Below, piece after piece: positions 33,057 to 46,200 of a DNA stretch of 64,000 bases. Source of the DNA: Ophiura sarsii (lineage: Eukaryota; Echinodermata; Ophiuroidea; Amphilepidida; Ophiuridae). The stretch covers positions 59,907,619 through 59,971,618 of the forward strand of contig CM069449.1 of the NCBI GenBank assembly GCA_035610835.1. The letters run 5' to 3'. The notes beneath the pieces are model-generated. The model made no database searches, was not told the origin of the DNA, and saw nothing but the letters and a program-made list of their open reading frames with translations. Each line of letters starts with the position of its first letter. The stretch's first letter is position 1. A program made the position numbers and the translations under genes.

Positions 33057-33781
33057 CATACACCTAGCATATAAAGTCCCTGACCAGGTGCTTTGATGTT
33101 GGCTAATTCAAAATATTTTTCTCGGTACCAAAAATCTGAGATAATCATTAATTGTGCAAATCCGCAGTTTGATACCTCATTCAAAAAAATTCGAATGGAT
33201 ACTTTTAAAGTTATGGCGATTTCAATGACAAGGCATAACAACAGTAACGTTGCACTAGGTATAGGAAATAATTGATTTGTGTGTGATTACTGCCATAAGT
33301 GTGCTATCTGAACGAGCGACCTAGGTATCTGGATGAATGGGTTTAAAGTGATAACCGCAATTTGCGGGATAAAGGGTGTGACTAGCTGTGAAGAATAAAA
33401 GTCTTTGCTGATTAGCTGCGAGTCTTTACACACACATTTTCAGTGCGTAATCGCACACAAATTAATGATTTCCTATACCTAGTGGAACTTTTCTGTTGGT
33501 ACGCGCGGTCATTGAAATCGCCGTAACTTTTAAAATCAGCAAAATTACAGCGCTTGGAGCCCTTTGGAAGAGATGCTATATAAATACTGATTATTATTAT
33601 TATTATTAGTGTAATTATTATTATTAAAAGTATCCATTCGATTTTTTTGAATGAGGTATCAGACTTCAGAGAAGAAATTTGCTCATTCAATGTATATCTC
33701 AGATTTTTGGTACCATTTATATATTTTGAATTAGCCAACATCAAAGCACCTAGTCAGGAACTTTTTGTGCTAGGTGTATGT
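33057..33781. mobile_element. ~725-bp fold-back element
   Basis: The left arm (33057-33300) and right arm (33440-33781) are diverged reverse complements. The outer ends are ACATACACCTAGCA and TGCTAGGTGTATGT. Shared blocks include GCTTTGATGTTGGCTAATTC, GGTACCAAAAATCTGAG and TATACCTAGT. The right arm is interrupted by the insert at 33536-33623. No transposase. Confidence 0.75.
33536..33623 (+). mobile_element. SINE-like 88-bp insert with TTAAAA duplication
   Basis: Splits the right arm of the fold-back. It carries GCGCTTGGAGCCCTTTGG and GATGCTATATAAATACTGA followed by an (ATT)n tail, a 3' end common to invertebrate SINE and LINE families. TTAAAA occurs at both edges (33530-33535 and 33624-33629), consistent with a target-site duplication. 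Only the 3' part of such an element is present. Confidence 0.6.
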
Positions 33782-34210
33782 ATAGTTGTTTCAATAACCG
33801 GTGAGTACGTAAGTCCAGATTTAATTGATAGTTGACCATCTGTTGTCGTGAATGGCCGACAGCGGTGACTGTTCAAGACTCCGAATATGGTACAGCCTAT
33901 TAAAGATTATGAAACCGCAGTATGTAGCAAAACAGCTAAATATGCTACTATGCTATGGTTGCGTGCAATAACATCATATCTACCACTTACGTCAGTATTG
34001 CACTCTGCTTTCATAGCATTCGGAGTGCTATAACATCGTATCTGCCACTAACGATGTAATGCACTCTCTAGATTTGCTGTTGAAGATACAAAATCTAAAA
34101 TTGTCGATAACTTTTTAATTACTTATTTTTAATTCAAGATGTTCTATATTACCAAAGACAAAAACAACACTGTATACTTCCATATCAGTATGTGATTTCT
34201 CATAATCTAA
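33782..34210. other. Intron sequence before the satellite
   Basis: No feature recognised. AGTATGTGATTTCTCA near 34188-34203, just before the satellite, recurs at 48919-48934 where the array stops. Confidence 0.45.
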
Positions 34211-37200
34211 TAATTCCCTATCTCGGGGCTCTCAACAAGCTCATTCTTTGCAAAATGTACAGTTGATCAAAATAGTTATTGTACATTTCCCTATCCCGGG
34301 GCCCTTAACAAGGTCATTCTTTGCAATATGTACAGTTGATCAAACATAGTTATAGTACATTTCCCTATCCCGGGGCCCTTAACAAGCTCATTCCTTGCAC
34401 TATGTACAGTTGGTCAAACACAATTATAGTACATTTCCCTATCCCGGGGCTCTCAACAGGCTCTTTCTTTGCACTATGTACAGTTGGTCAAACACAATTA
34501 TAGTACATTTCCCTATCCCGGGGCTCTCAACAGGCTCTTTCTTTGCACTATGTACAGTTGGTCAAACATAGTTATTGTACATTTCCTTATCCCGGGGCTC
34601 TCAACAGGCTCATTCTTTGCACGATGTACAGTTGGTCAAACACAATATAGTACATTTCCCTATTCTGAGGCTCTCAACAAGCTCATTCCTTGCACGAGGT
34701 ACAGTTGGTCAAACACAATTATAGTACATTTCCCTATCCCGGGGCTCTCAACAAGCTCATTCTTTGCACTATGTACAGTTGGTAAAACATAGTTATTGTA
34801 CATTTCCCTATCCCGGGGCCCTTAACAAGCTCATTCCTTGCACGATGTACAGTTGGTCAAACATAGTTATTGTACATTTCCCTATCCCGGGGCTCTCAAC
34901 AAGCTCATTCCTTGCAAAATGTACAGTTGATCAAATATAGTTATTGTACATTTCCCTATCCCGGGGCCCTTAACAAGCTCATTCCTTGCAAAATGTACAG
35001 TTGATCAAATATAGTTATTGTACATTTCCCTATCCCGGGGCCCTTAACAAGCTAATTCTTTGCACTATGTACAGTTGGTCAAACATAGTTATTGTACATT
35101 TCCCTATCCCGGGGCCCTTAACAAGGTCATTCCTTGCACGATGTACAGTTGGTCAAACACAGTTATTGTACATTTCCCTATCCCGGGGCTCTCAACAATC
35201 TCATTCCTTGCACGATATACAGTTGGTCAAACACAGCTATAATACGTTTTCTTGTCCCTGGGCTCTCAACATGCTCGTTCCTTGCACGATGTACAGTTGG
35301 TCAAAAACAATTATAGTACAATTCCCTATCTCGGGGCTCTCAACAAGCTCATTCTTTGCAAAATGTACAGTTGATCAAAATAGTTATTGTACATTTCCCT
35401 ATCCCGGGGCCCTTAACAAGGTCATTCTTTGCAATATGTACAGTTGATCAAACATAGTTATAGTACATTTCCCTATCCCGGGGCCCTTAACAAGCTCATT
35501 CCTTGCACTATGTACAGTTGGTCAAACATAGTTATAGTACATTTCCCTATCCCGGGGCCCTTAACAAGGTCATTCTTTGCAATATGTACAGTTGATCAAA
35601 CATAGTTATAGTACATTTCTCTATCCCGGGGCTCTCAACAAGCTCATTCCTTGCACTATGTACAGTTGGTCAAACATAGTTATTGTACATTTCCCTATCC
35701 CGGGGCTCTCAACAAGCTCATTCCTTGCACTATGTACAGTTGGACAAACATAGTTATTGTACATTTCCCAATCCCGGGGCTCTAAACAAGCTCATTCCTT
35801 GCAAAATGTACAGTTGATCAAAGATAGTTATAGTAAATTTCCCTATCCCGGGGCCCTTGACAAGGTTATTCTTTGCACTATGAACAGTTGGTCAAACATA
35901 GTTATTGTACATTTCCCTATCCCGGGGCTCTCAACAATCTCATTCCTTGCACGATATACAGTTGGTCAAACATAGTTATTGTACATTTCCCTATCCCGGG
36001 GCCCTTAAAAAGGTCATTCCTTTCACGATGTACAGTTGGTCAAACATAGTTATTGTACAATTCCCTATCTCGGGGCTCTCAACAAGCTCATTCCTTGCAA
36101 AATGTACAGTTGATCAAAGATAGTTATAGTAAATTTCCCTATCCCGGGGCCCTTGACAAGGTTATTCTTTGCACTATGAACAGTTGGTCAAACATAGTTA
36201 TTGTACATTTCCCTATCACGGGGCTCTCAACAAGCTCATTCCTTGCACTATGTACAGTTGGTCAAACATAGTTATTGTACATTTCCCTATCCCGGGGCCC
36301 TTAACAAGGTCATTCCTTGCACGATGTACAGTTGGTCAAACATAGTAGTTGTACATTTCCCTATCTTGGGGCTCTCAACAAGCTCATTCCTTGCACTATG
36401 TACAGTTGGTCAAACATAGTTATTGTACATTTCCCTATCCCGGGGCCCTTAACAAGGTCATTCCTTGCACGATGTACAGTTGGTCAAACATAGTAGTTGT
36501 ACATTTCCCTATCCCGGGGCTCTCAACAAGCTCATTCTTTGCACTATGTACAGTTGGTCAAACATAGTAGTTGTACATTTCCCTATCCCGGGGCTCTCAA
36601 CAAGCTCATTCTTTGCACTATGTACAGTTGGTCAAACATAGTAGTTGTACATTTCCCTATCCCGGGGCCCTTAAAAAGGTCATTCCTTGCACGATGTACA
36701 GTTGGTCAAACATAGTTATTGTACATTTCCCTATCTTGGGGCTCTCAACAAGCTCATTCCTTGCAAAATGTACAGTTGATCAAAGATAGTTATAGAAAAT
36801 TTCCCTATCCCGGGGCCCTTGACAAGGTTATTCTTTGCACTATGAACAGTTGGTCAAACATAGTTATTGTACATTTCCCTATCCCGGGGCTCTCAACAAG
36901 CTCATTCCTTGCACTATGTACAGTTGGTCAAACATAGTAATTGTACATTTCCCTATCCCGGGGCCCTTAACAAGGTCATTCCTTGCACTATGTACAGTTG
37001 GTCAAACATAGTAGTTGTACATTTCCCTATCCCGGGGCTCTCAACAAGCTCATTCTTTGCACTATGTACAGTTGGTCAAACATAGTAGTTGTACATTTCC
37101 CTATCCCGGGGCCCTTAAAAAGGTCATTCCTTGCACGATGTACAGTTGGTCAAACATAGTTATTGTACATTTCCCTATCTTGGGGCTCTCAACAAGCTCA

Positions 37201-40200
37201 TTCCTTGCAAAATGTACAGTTGATCAAAGATAGTTATAGAAAATTTCCCTATCCCGGGGCCCTTGACAAGGTTATTCTTTGCACTATGAACAGTTGGTCA
37301 AACATAGTTATTGTACATTTCCCTATCCCGGGGCTCTCAACAAGCTCATTCCTTGCACTATGTACAGTTGGTCAAACATAGTTATTGTACATTTCCCTAT
37401 CCCGGGGCTCTCAACAAGCTCATTCCTTGCACTATGTACAGTTGGTCAAACATAGTTATTGTACATTTCCCAATCCCGGGGCTCTAAACAAGCTCATTCC
37501 TTGCAAAATGTACAGTTGATCAAAGATAGTTATAGTAAATTTCCCTATCCCGGGGCCCTTGACAAGGTTATTCTTTGCACTATGAACAGTTGGTCAAACA
37601 TAGTTATTGTACATTTCCCTATCCCGGGGCTCTCAACAATCTCATTCCTTGCACGATATACAGTTGGTCAAACATAGTTATTGTACATTTCCCTATCCCG
37701 GGGCCCTTAAAAAGGTCATTCCTTTCACGATGTACAGTTGGTCAAACATAGTTATTGTACAATTCCCTATCTCGGGGCTCTCAACAAGCTCATTCCTTGC
37801 AAAATGTACAGTTGATCAAAGATAGTTATAGTAAATTTCCCTATCCCGGGGCCCTTGACAAGGTTATTCTTTGCACTATGAACAGTTGGTCAAACATAGT
37901 TATTGTACATTTCCCTATCACGGGGTTCTCAACAAGCTCATTCCTTGCACTATGTACAGTTGGTCAAACATAGTTATTGTACATTTCCCTATCCCGGGGC
38001 CCTTAACAAGGTCATTCCTTGCACGATGTACAGTTGGTCAAACATAGTAGTTGTACATTTCCCTATCTTGGGGCTCTCAACAAGCTCATTCCTTGCACTA
38101 TGTACAGTTGGTCAAACATAGTTATTGTACATTTCCCTATCCCGGGGCCCTTAACAAGGTCATTCCTTGCACGATGTACAGTTGGTCAAACATAGTAGTT
38201 GTACATTTCCCTATCCCGGGGCTCTCAACAAGCTCATTCTTTGCACTATGTACAGTTGGTCAAACATAGTAGTTGTACATTTCCCTATCCCGGGGCTCTC
38301 AACAAGCTCATTCTTTGCACTATGTACAGTTGGTCAAACATAGTAGTTGTACATTTCCCTATCCCGGGGCCCTTAAAAAGGTCATTCCTTGCACGATGTA
38401 CAGTTGGTCAAACATAGTTATTGTACATTTCCCTATCTTGGGGCTCTCAACAAGCTCATTCCTTGCAAAATGTACAGTTGATCAAAGATAGTTATAGAAA
38501 ATTTCCCTATCCCGGGGCCCTTGACAAGGTTATTCTTTGCACTATGAACAGTTGGTCAAACATAGTTATTGTACATTTCCCTATCCCGGGGCTCTCAACA
38601 AGCTCATTCCTTGCACTATGTACAGTTGGTCAAACATAGTAATTGTACATTTCCCTATCCCGGGGCCCTTAACAAGGTCATTCCTTGCACTATGTACAGT
38701 TGGTCAAACATAGTAGTTGTACATTTCCCTATCCCGGGGCTCTCAACAAGTTCATTCTTTGCACTATGTACAGTTGGTCAAACATAGTAGTTGTACATTT
38801 CCCTATCCCGGGGCCCTTAAAAAGGTCATTCCTTGCACGATGTACAGTTGGTCAAACATAGTTATTGTACATTTCCCTATCTTGGGGCTCTCAACAAGCT
38901 CATTCCTTGCAAAATGTACAGTTGATCAAAGATAGTTATAGAAAATTTCCCTATCCCGGGGCCCTTGACAAGGTTATTCTTTGCACTATGAACAGTTGGT
39001 CAAACATAGTTATTGTACATTTCCCTATCCCGGGGCTCTCAACAAGCTCATTCCTTGCACTATGTACAGTTGGTCAAACATAGTAATTGTACATTTCCCT
39101 AACCCGGGGCCCTTAACAAGGTCATTCCTTGCACGATGTACAGTTGGTCAAACATAGTTATTGTACATTTCCCTATCCCGGGGCTCTCAACAAGCTCATT
39201 CCTTGCACTATGTACAGTTGGTCAAACATAGTAATTGTACATTTCCCTATCCCGGGGCCCTTAACAAGGTCATTCCTTGCACGATGTACAGTTGGTCAAA
39301 CATAGTTATTGTACATTTCCCTATCTTGGGGCTCTCAACAAGCTCATTTCTTGCAAAATGTACAGTTGATCAAACATAGTTTTAGTACATTGCCCTATCC
39401 CGGGGCCCTTGACAAGGTTATTCTTTGCACTATGTACAGTTGGTCAAACATAGTTATTGTACATTTCCCTATCCCGGGGCTCTCAACAATCTCATTCATT
39501 GCACTATGTACAGTTGGTCAAACACAATTATAGTACAATTCCCTATCTCGGGGCTCTCAACAAGCTCATTCCTTGCAAAATGTACAGTTGATCAAACATA
39601 GTTATAGTACATTTCCCTATCCCGGGGCCCTTAACAAGGTCATTCTTTGCAATATGTACAGTTGATCAAACATAGTTATAGTACATTTCTCTATCCCGGG
39701 GCTCTCAACAAGCTCATTCCTTGCACTATGTACAGTTGGTCAAACATAGTTATTGTACATTTCCCTATCCCGGGGCTCTCAACAAGCTCATTCCTTGCAC
39801 TATGTACAGTTGGTCAAACATAGTTATTGTACATTTCCCTATCCCGGGGCTCTCAACAAGCTCATTCCTTGCAAAATGTACAGTTGATCAAAGATAGTTA
39901 TAGTAAATTTCCCTATCCCGGGGCCCTTGACAAGGTTATTCTTTGCACTATGAACAACTGGTCAAACATAGTTATTGTACATTTCCCTATCCCGGGGCTC
40001 TCAACAATCTCATTCCTTGCACGATATACAGTTATACAGTTGGTCAAACATAGTTATTGTACATTTCCCTATCCCGGGGCCCTTAAAAAGGTCATTCCTT
40101 GCACGATGTACAGTTGGTCAAACATAGTTATTGTACAATTCCCTATCTCGGGGCTCTCAACAAGCTCATTCCTTGCAAAATGTACAGTTGATCAAAGATA

Positions 40201-43200
40201 GTTATAGTAAATTTCCCTATCCCGGGGCCCTTGACAAGGTTATTCTTTGCACTATGAACAGTTGGTCAAACATAGTTATTGTACATTTCCCTATCACGGG
40301 GCTCTCAACAAGCTCATTCCTTGCACTATGTACAGTTGGTCAAACATAGTTATTGTACATTTCCCTATCCCGGGGCCCTTAACAAGGTCATTCCTTGCAC
40401 GATGTACAGTTGGTCAAACATAGTAGTTGTACATTTCCCTATCTTGGGGCTCTCAACAAGCTCATTCCTTGCACTATGTACAGTTGGTCAAACATAGTTA
40501 TTGTACATTTCCCTATCCCGGGGCCCTTAACAAGGTCATTCCTTGCACGATGTACAGTTGGTCAAACATAGTAGTTGTACATTTCCCTATCCCGGGGCTC
40601 TCAACAAGCTCATTCTTTGCACTATGTACAGTTGGTCAAACATAGTAGTTGTACATTTCCCTATCCCGGGGCTCTCAACAAGCTCATTCTTTGCACTATG
40701 TACAGTTGGTCAAACATAGTAGTTGTACATTTCCCTATCCCGGGGCCCTTAAAAAGGTCATTCCTTGCACGATGTACAGTTGGTCAAACATAGTTATTGT
40801 ACATTTCCCTATCTTGGGGCACTCAACAAGCTCATTCCTTGCAAAATGTACAGTTGATCAAAGATAGTTATAGAAAATTTCCCTATCCCGGGGCCCTTGA
40901 CAAGGTTATTCTTTGCACTATGAACAGTTGGTCAAACATAGTTATTGTACATTTCCCTATCCCGGGGCTCTCAACAAGCTCATTCCTTGCACTATGTACA
41001 GTTGGTCAAACATAGTAATTGTAAATTTCCCTATCCCGGGGCCCTTAACAAGGTCATTCCTTGCACTATGTACAGTTGGTCAAACATAGTAGTTGTACAT
41101 TTCCCTATCCCGGGGCTCTCAACAAGCTCATTCTTTGCACTATGTACAGTTGGTCAAACATAGTAGTTGTACATTTCCCTATCCCGGGGCCCTTAAAAAG
41201 GTCATTCCTTGCACGATGTACAGTTGGTCAAACATAGTTATTGTACATTTCCCTATCTTGGGGCTCTCAACAAGCTCATTCCTTGCAAAATGTACAGTTG
41301 ATCAAAGATAGTTATAGAAAATTTCCCTATCCCGGGGCCCTTGACAAGGTTATTCTTTGCACTATGAACAGTTGGTCAAACATAGTTATTGTACATTTCC
41401 CTATCACGGGGTTCTCAACAAGCTCATTCCTTGCACTATGTACAGTTGGTCAAACATAGTTATTGTACATTTCCCTATCCCGGGGCCCTTAACAAGGTCA
41501 TTCCTTGCACGATGTACAGTTGGTCAAACATAGTAGTTGTACATTTCCCTATCTTGGGGCTCTCAACAAGCTCATTCCTTGCACTATGTACAGTTGGTCA
41601 AACATAGTTATTGTACATTTCCCTATCCCGGGGCCCTTAACAAGGTCATTCCTTGCACGATGTACAGTTGGTCAAACATAGTAGTTGTACATTTCCCTAT
41701 CCCGGGGCTCTCAACAAGCTCATTCTTTGCACTATGTACAGTTGGTCAAACATAGTAGTTGTACATTTCCCTATCCCGGGGCTCTCAACAAGCTCATTCT
41801 TTGCACTATGTACAGTTGGTCAAACATAGTAGTTGTACATTTCCCTATCCCGGGGCCCTTAAAAAGGTCATTCCTTGCACGATGTACAGTTGGTCAAACA
41901 TAGTTATTGTACATTTCCCTATCTTGGGGCTCTCAACAAGCTCATTCCTTGCAAAATGTACAGTTGATCAAAGATAGTTATAGAAAATTTCCCTATCCCG
42001 GGGCCCTTGACAAGGTTATTCTTTGCACTATGAACAGTTGGTCAAACATAGTTATTGTACATTTCCCTATCCCGGGGCTCTCAACAAGCTCATTCCTTGC
42101 ACTATGTACAGTTGGTCAAACATAGTAATTGTACATTTCCCTATCCCGGGGCCCTTAACAAGGTCATTCCTTGCACTATGTACAGTTGGTCAAACATAGT
42201 AGTTGTACATTTCCCTATCCCGGGGCTCTCAACAAGCTCATTCTTTGCACTATGTACAGTTGGTCAAACATAGTAGTTGTACATTTCCCTATCCCGGGGC
42301 CCTTAAAAAGGTCATTCCTTGCACGATGTACAGTTGGTCAAACATAGTTATTGTACATTTCCCTATCTTGGGGCTCTCAACAAGCTCATTCCTTGCAAAA
42401 TGTACAGTTGATCAAAGATAGTTATAGAAAATTTCCCTATCCCGGGGCCCTTGACAAGGTTATTCTTTGCACTATGAACAGTTGGTCAAACATAGTTATT
42501 GTACATTTCCCTATCCCGGGGCTCTCAACAAGCTCATTCCTTGCACTATGTACAGTTGGTCAAACATAGTAATTGTACATTTCCCTAACCCGGGGCCCTT
42601 AACAAGGTCATTCCTTGCACGATGTACAGTTGGTCAAACATAGTTATTGTACATTTCCCTATCCCGGGGCTCTCAACAAGCTCATTCCTTGCACTATGTA
42701 CAGTTGGTCAAACATAGTAATTGTACATTTCCCTATCCCGGGGCCCTTAACAAGGTCATTCCTTGCACGATGTACAGTTGGTCAAACATAGTTATTGTAC
42801 ATTTCCCTATCTTGGGGCTCTCAACAAGCTCATTTCTTGCAAAATGTACAGTTGATCAAACATAGTTTTAGTACATTGCCCTATCCCGGGGCCCTTGACA
42901 AGGTTATTCTTTGCACTATGTACAGTTGGTCAAACATAGTTATTGTACATTTCCCTATCCCGGGGCTCTCAACAATCTCATTCATTGCACTATGTACAGT
43001 TGGTCAAACACAATTATAGTACAATTCCCTATCTCGGGGCTCTCAACAAGCTCATTCCTTGCAAAATGTACAGTTGATCAAACATAGTTATAGTACATTT
43101 CCCTATCCCGGGGCCCTTAACAAGGTCATTCTTTGCAATATGTACAGTTGATCAAACATAGTTATAGTACATTTCTCTATCCCGGGGCTCTCAACAAGCT

Positions 43201-46200
43201 CATTCCTTGCACTATGTACAGTTGGTCAAACATAGTTATTGTACATTTCCCTATCCCGGGGCTCTCAACAAGCTCATTCCTTGCACTATGTACAGTTGGT
43301 CAAACATAGTTATTGTACATTTCCCTATCCCGGGGCTCTCAACAAGCTCATTCCTTGCAAAATGTACAGTTGATCAAAGATAGTTATAGTAAATTTCCCT
43401 ATCCCGGGGCCCTTGACAAGGTTATTCTTTGCACTATGAACAACTGGTCAAACATAGTTATTGTACATTTCCCTATCCCGGGGCTCTCAACAATCTCATT
43501 CCTTGCACGATATACAGTTATACAGTTGGTCAAACATAGTTATTGTACATTTCCCTATCCCGGGGCCCTTAAAAAGGTCATTCCTTGCACGATGTACAGT
43601 TGGTCAAACATAGTTATTGTACAATTCCCTATCTCGGGGCTCTCAACAAGCTCATTCCTTGCAAAATGTACAGTTGATCAAAGATAGTTATAGTAAATTT
43701 CCCTATCCCGGGGCCCTTGACAAGGTTATTCTTTGCACTATGAACAGTTGGTCAAACATAGTTATTGTACATTTCCCTATCACGGGGCTCTCAACAAGCT
43801 CATTCCTTGCACTATGTACAGTTGGTCAAACATAGTTATTGTACATTTCCCTATCCCGGGGCCCTTAACAAGGTCATTCCTTGCACGATGTACAGTTGGT
43901 CAAACATAGTAGTTGTACATTTCCCTATCTTGGGGCTCTCAACAAGCTCATTCCTTGCACTATGTACAGTTGGTCAAACATAGTTATTGTACATTTCCCT
44001 ATCCCGGGGCCCTTAACAAGGTCATTCCTTGCACGATGTACAGTTGGTCAAACATAGTAGTTGTACATTTCCCTATCCCGGGGCTCTCAACAAGCTCATT
44101 CTTTGCACTATGTACAGTTGGTCAAACATAGTAGTTGTACATTTCCCTATCCCGGGGCTCTCAACAAGCTCATTCTTTGCACTATGTACAGTTGGTCAAA
44201 CATAGTAGTTGTACATTTCCCTATCCCGGGGCCCTTAAAAAGGTCATTCCTTGCACGATGTACAGTTGGTCAAACATAGTTATTGTACATTTCCCTATCT
44301 TGGGGCACTCAACAAGCTCATTCCTTGCAAAATGTACAGTTGATCAAAGATAGTTATAGAAAATTTCCCTATCCCGGGGCCCTTGACAAGGTTATTCTTT
44401 GCACTATGAACAGTTGGTCAAACATAGTTATTGTACATTTCCCTATCCCGGGGCTCTCAACAAGCTCATTCCTTGCACTATGTACAGTTGGTCAAACATA
44501 GTAATTGTACATTTCCCTATCCCGGGGCCCTTAACAAGGTCATTCCTTGCACTATGTACAGTTGGTCAAACATAGTAGTTGTACATTTCCCTATCCCGGG
44601 GCTCTCAACAAGCTCATTCTTTGCACTATGTACAGTTGGTCAAACATAGTAGTTGTACATTTCCCTATCCCGGGGCCCTTAAAAAGGTCATTCCTTGCAC
44701 GATGTACAGTTGGTCAAACATAGTTATTGTACATTTCCCTATCTTGGGGCTCTCAACAAGCTCATTCCTTGCAAAATGTACAGTTGATCAAAGATAGTTA
44801 TAGAAAATTTCCCTATCCCGGGGCCCTTGACAAGGTTATTCTTTGCACTATGAACAGTTGGTCAAACATAGTTATTGTACATTTCCCTATCCCGGGGCTC
44901 TCAACAAGCTCATTCCTTGCACTATGTACAGTTAGTCAAACATAGTAATTGTACATTTCCCTAACCCGGGGCCCTTAACAAGGTCATTCCTTGCACGATG
45001 TACAGTTGGTCAAACATAGTTATTGTACATTTCCCTATCCCGGGGCTCTCAACAAGCTCATTCCTTGCACTATGTACAGTTGGTCAAACATAGTAATTGT
45101 ACATTTCCCTATCCCGGGGCCCTTAACAAGGTCATTCCTTGCACGATGTACAGTTGGTCAAACATAGTTATTGTACATTTCCCTATCTTGGGGCTCTCAA
45201 CAAGCTCATTCCTTGCAAAATGTACAGTTGATCAAAGATAGTTATAGAAAATTTCCCTATCCCGGGGCCCTTGACAAGGTTATTCTTTGCACTATGAACA
45301 GTTGGTCAAACATAGTTATTGTACATTTCCCTATCCCGGGGCTCTCAACAAGCTCATTCCTTGCACTATGTACAGTTGGTCAAACATAGTAATTGTACAT
45401 TTCCCTATCCCGGGGCCCTTAACAAGGTCATTCCTTGCACTATGTACAGTTGGTCAAACATAGTAGTTGTACATTTCCCTATCCCGGGGCTCTCAACAAG
45501 CTCATTCTTTGCACTATGTACAGTTGGTCAAACATAGTAGTTGTACATTTCCCTATCCCGGGGCCCTTAAAAAGGTCATTCCTTGCACGATGTACAGTTG
45601 GTCAAACATAGTTATTGTACATTTCCCTATCTTGGGGCTCTCAACAAGCTCATTCCTTGCAAAATGTACAGTTGATCAAAGATAGTTATAGAAAATTTCC
45701 CTATCCCGGGGCCCTTGACAAGGTTATTCTTTGCACTATGAACAGTTGGTCAAACATAGTTATTGTACATTTCCCTATCCCGGGGCTCTCAACAAGCTCA
45801 TTCCTTGCACTATGTACAGTTGGTCAAACATAGTAATTGTACATTTCCCTAACCCGGGGCCCTTAACAAGGTCATTCCTTGCACGATGTACAGTTGGTCA
45901 AACATAGTTATTGTACATTTCCCTATCCCGGGGCTCTCAACAAGCTCATTCCTTGCACTATGTACAGTTGGTCAAACATAGTAATTGTACATTTCCCTAT
46001 CCCGGGGCCCTTAACAAGGTCATTCCTTGCACGATGTACAGTTGGTCAAACATAGTTATTGTACATTTCCCTATCTTGGGGCTCTCAACAAGCTCATTTC
46101 TTGCAAAATGTACAGTTGATCAAACATAGTTTTAGTACATTGCCCTATCCCGGGGCCCTTGACAAGGTTATTCTTTGCACTATGTACAGTTGGTCAAACA

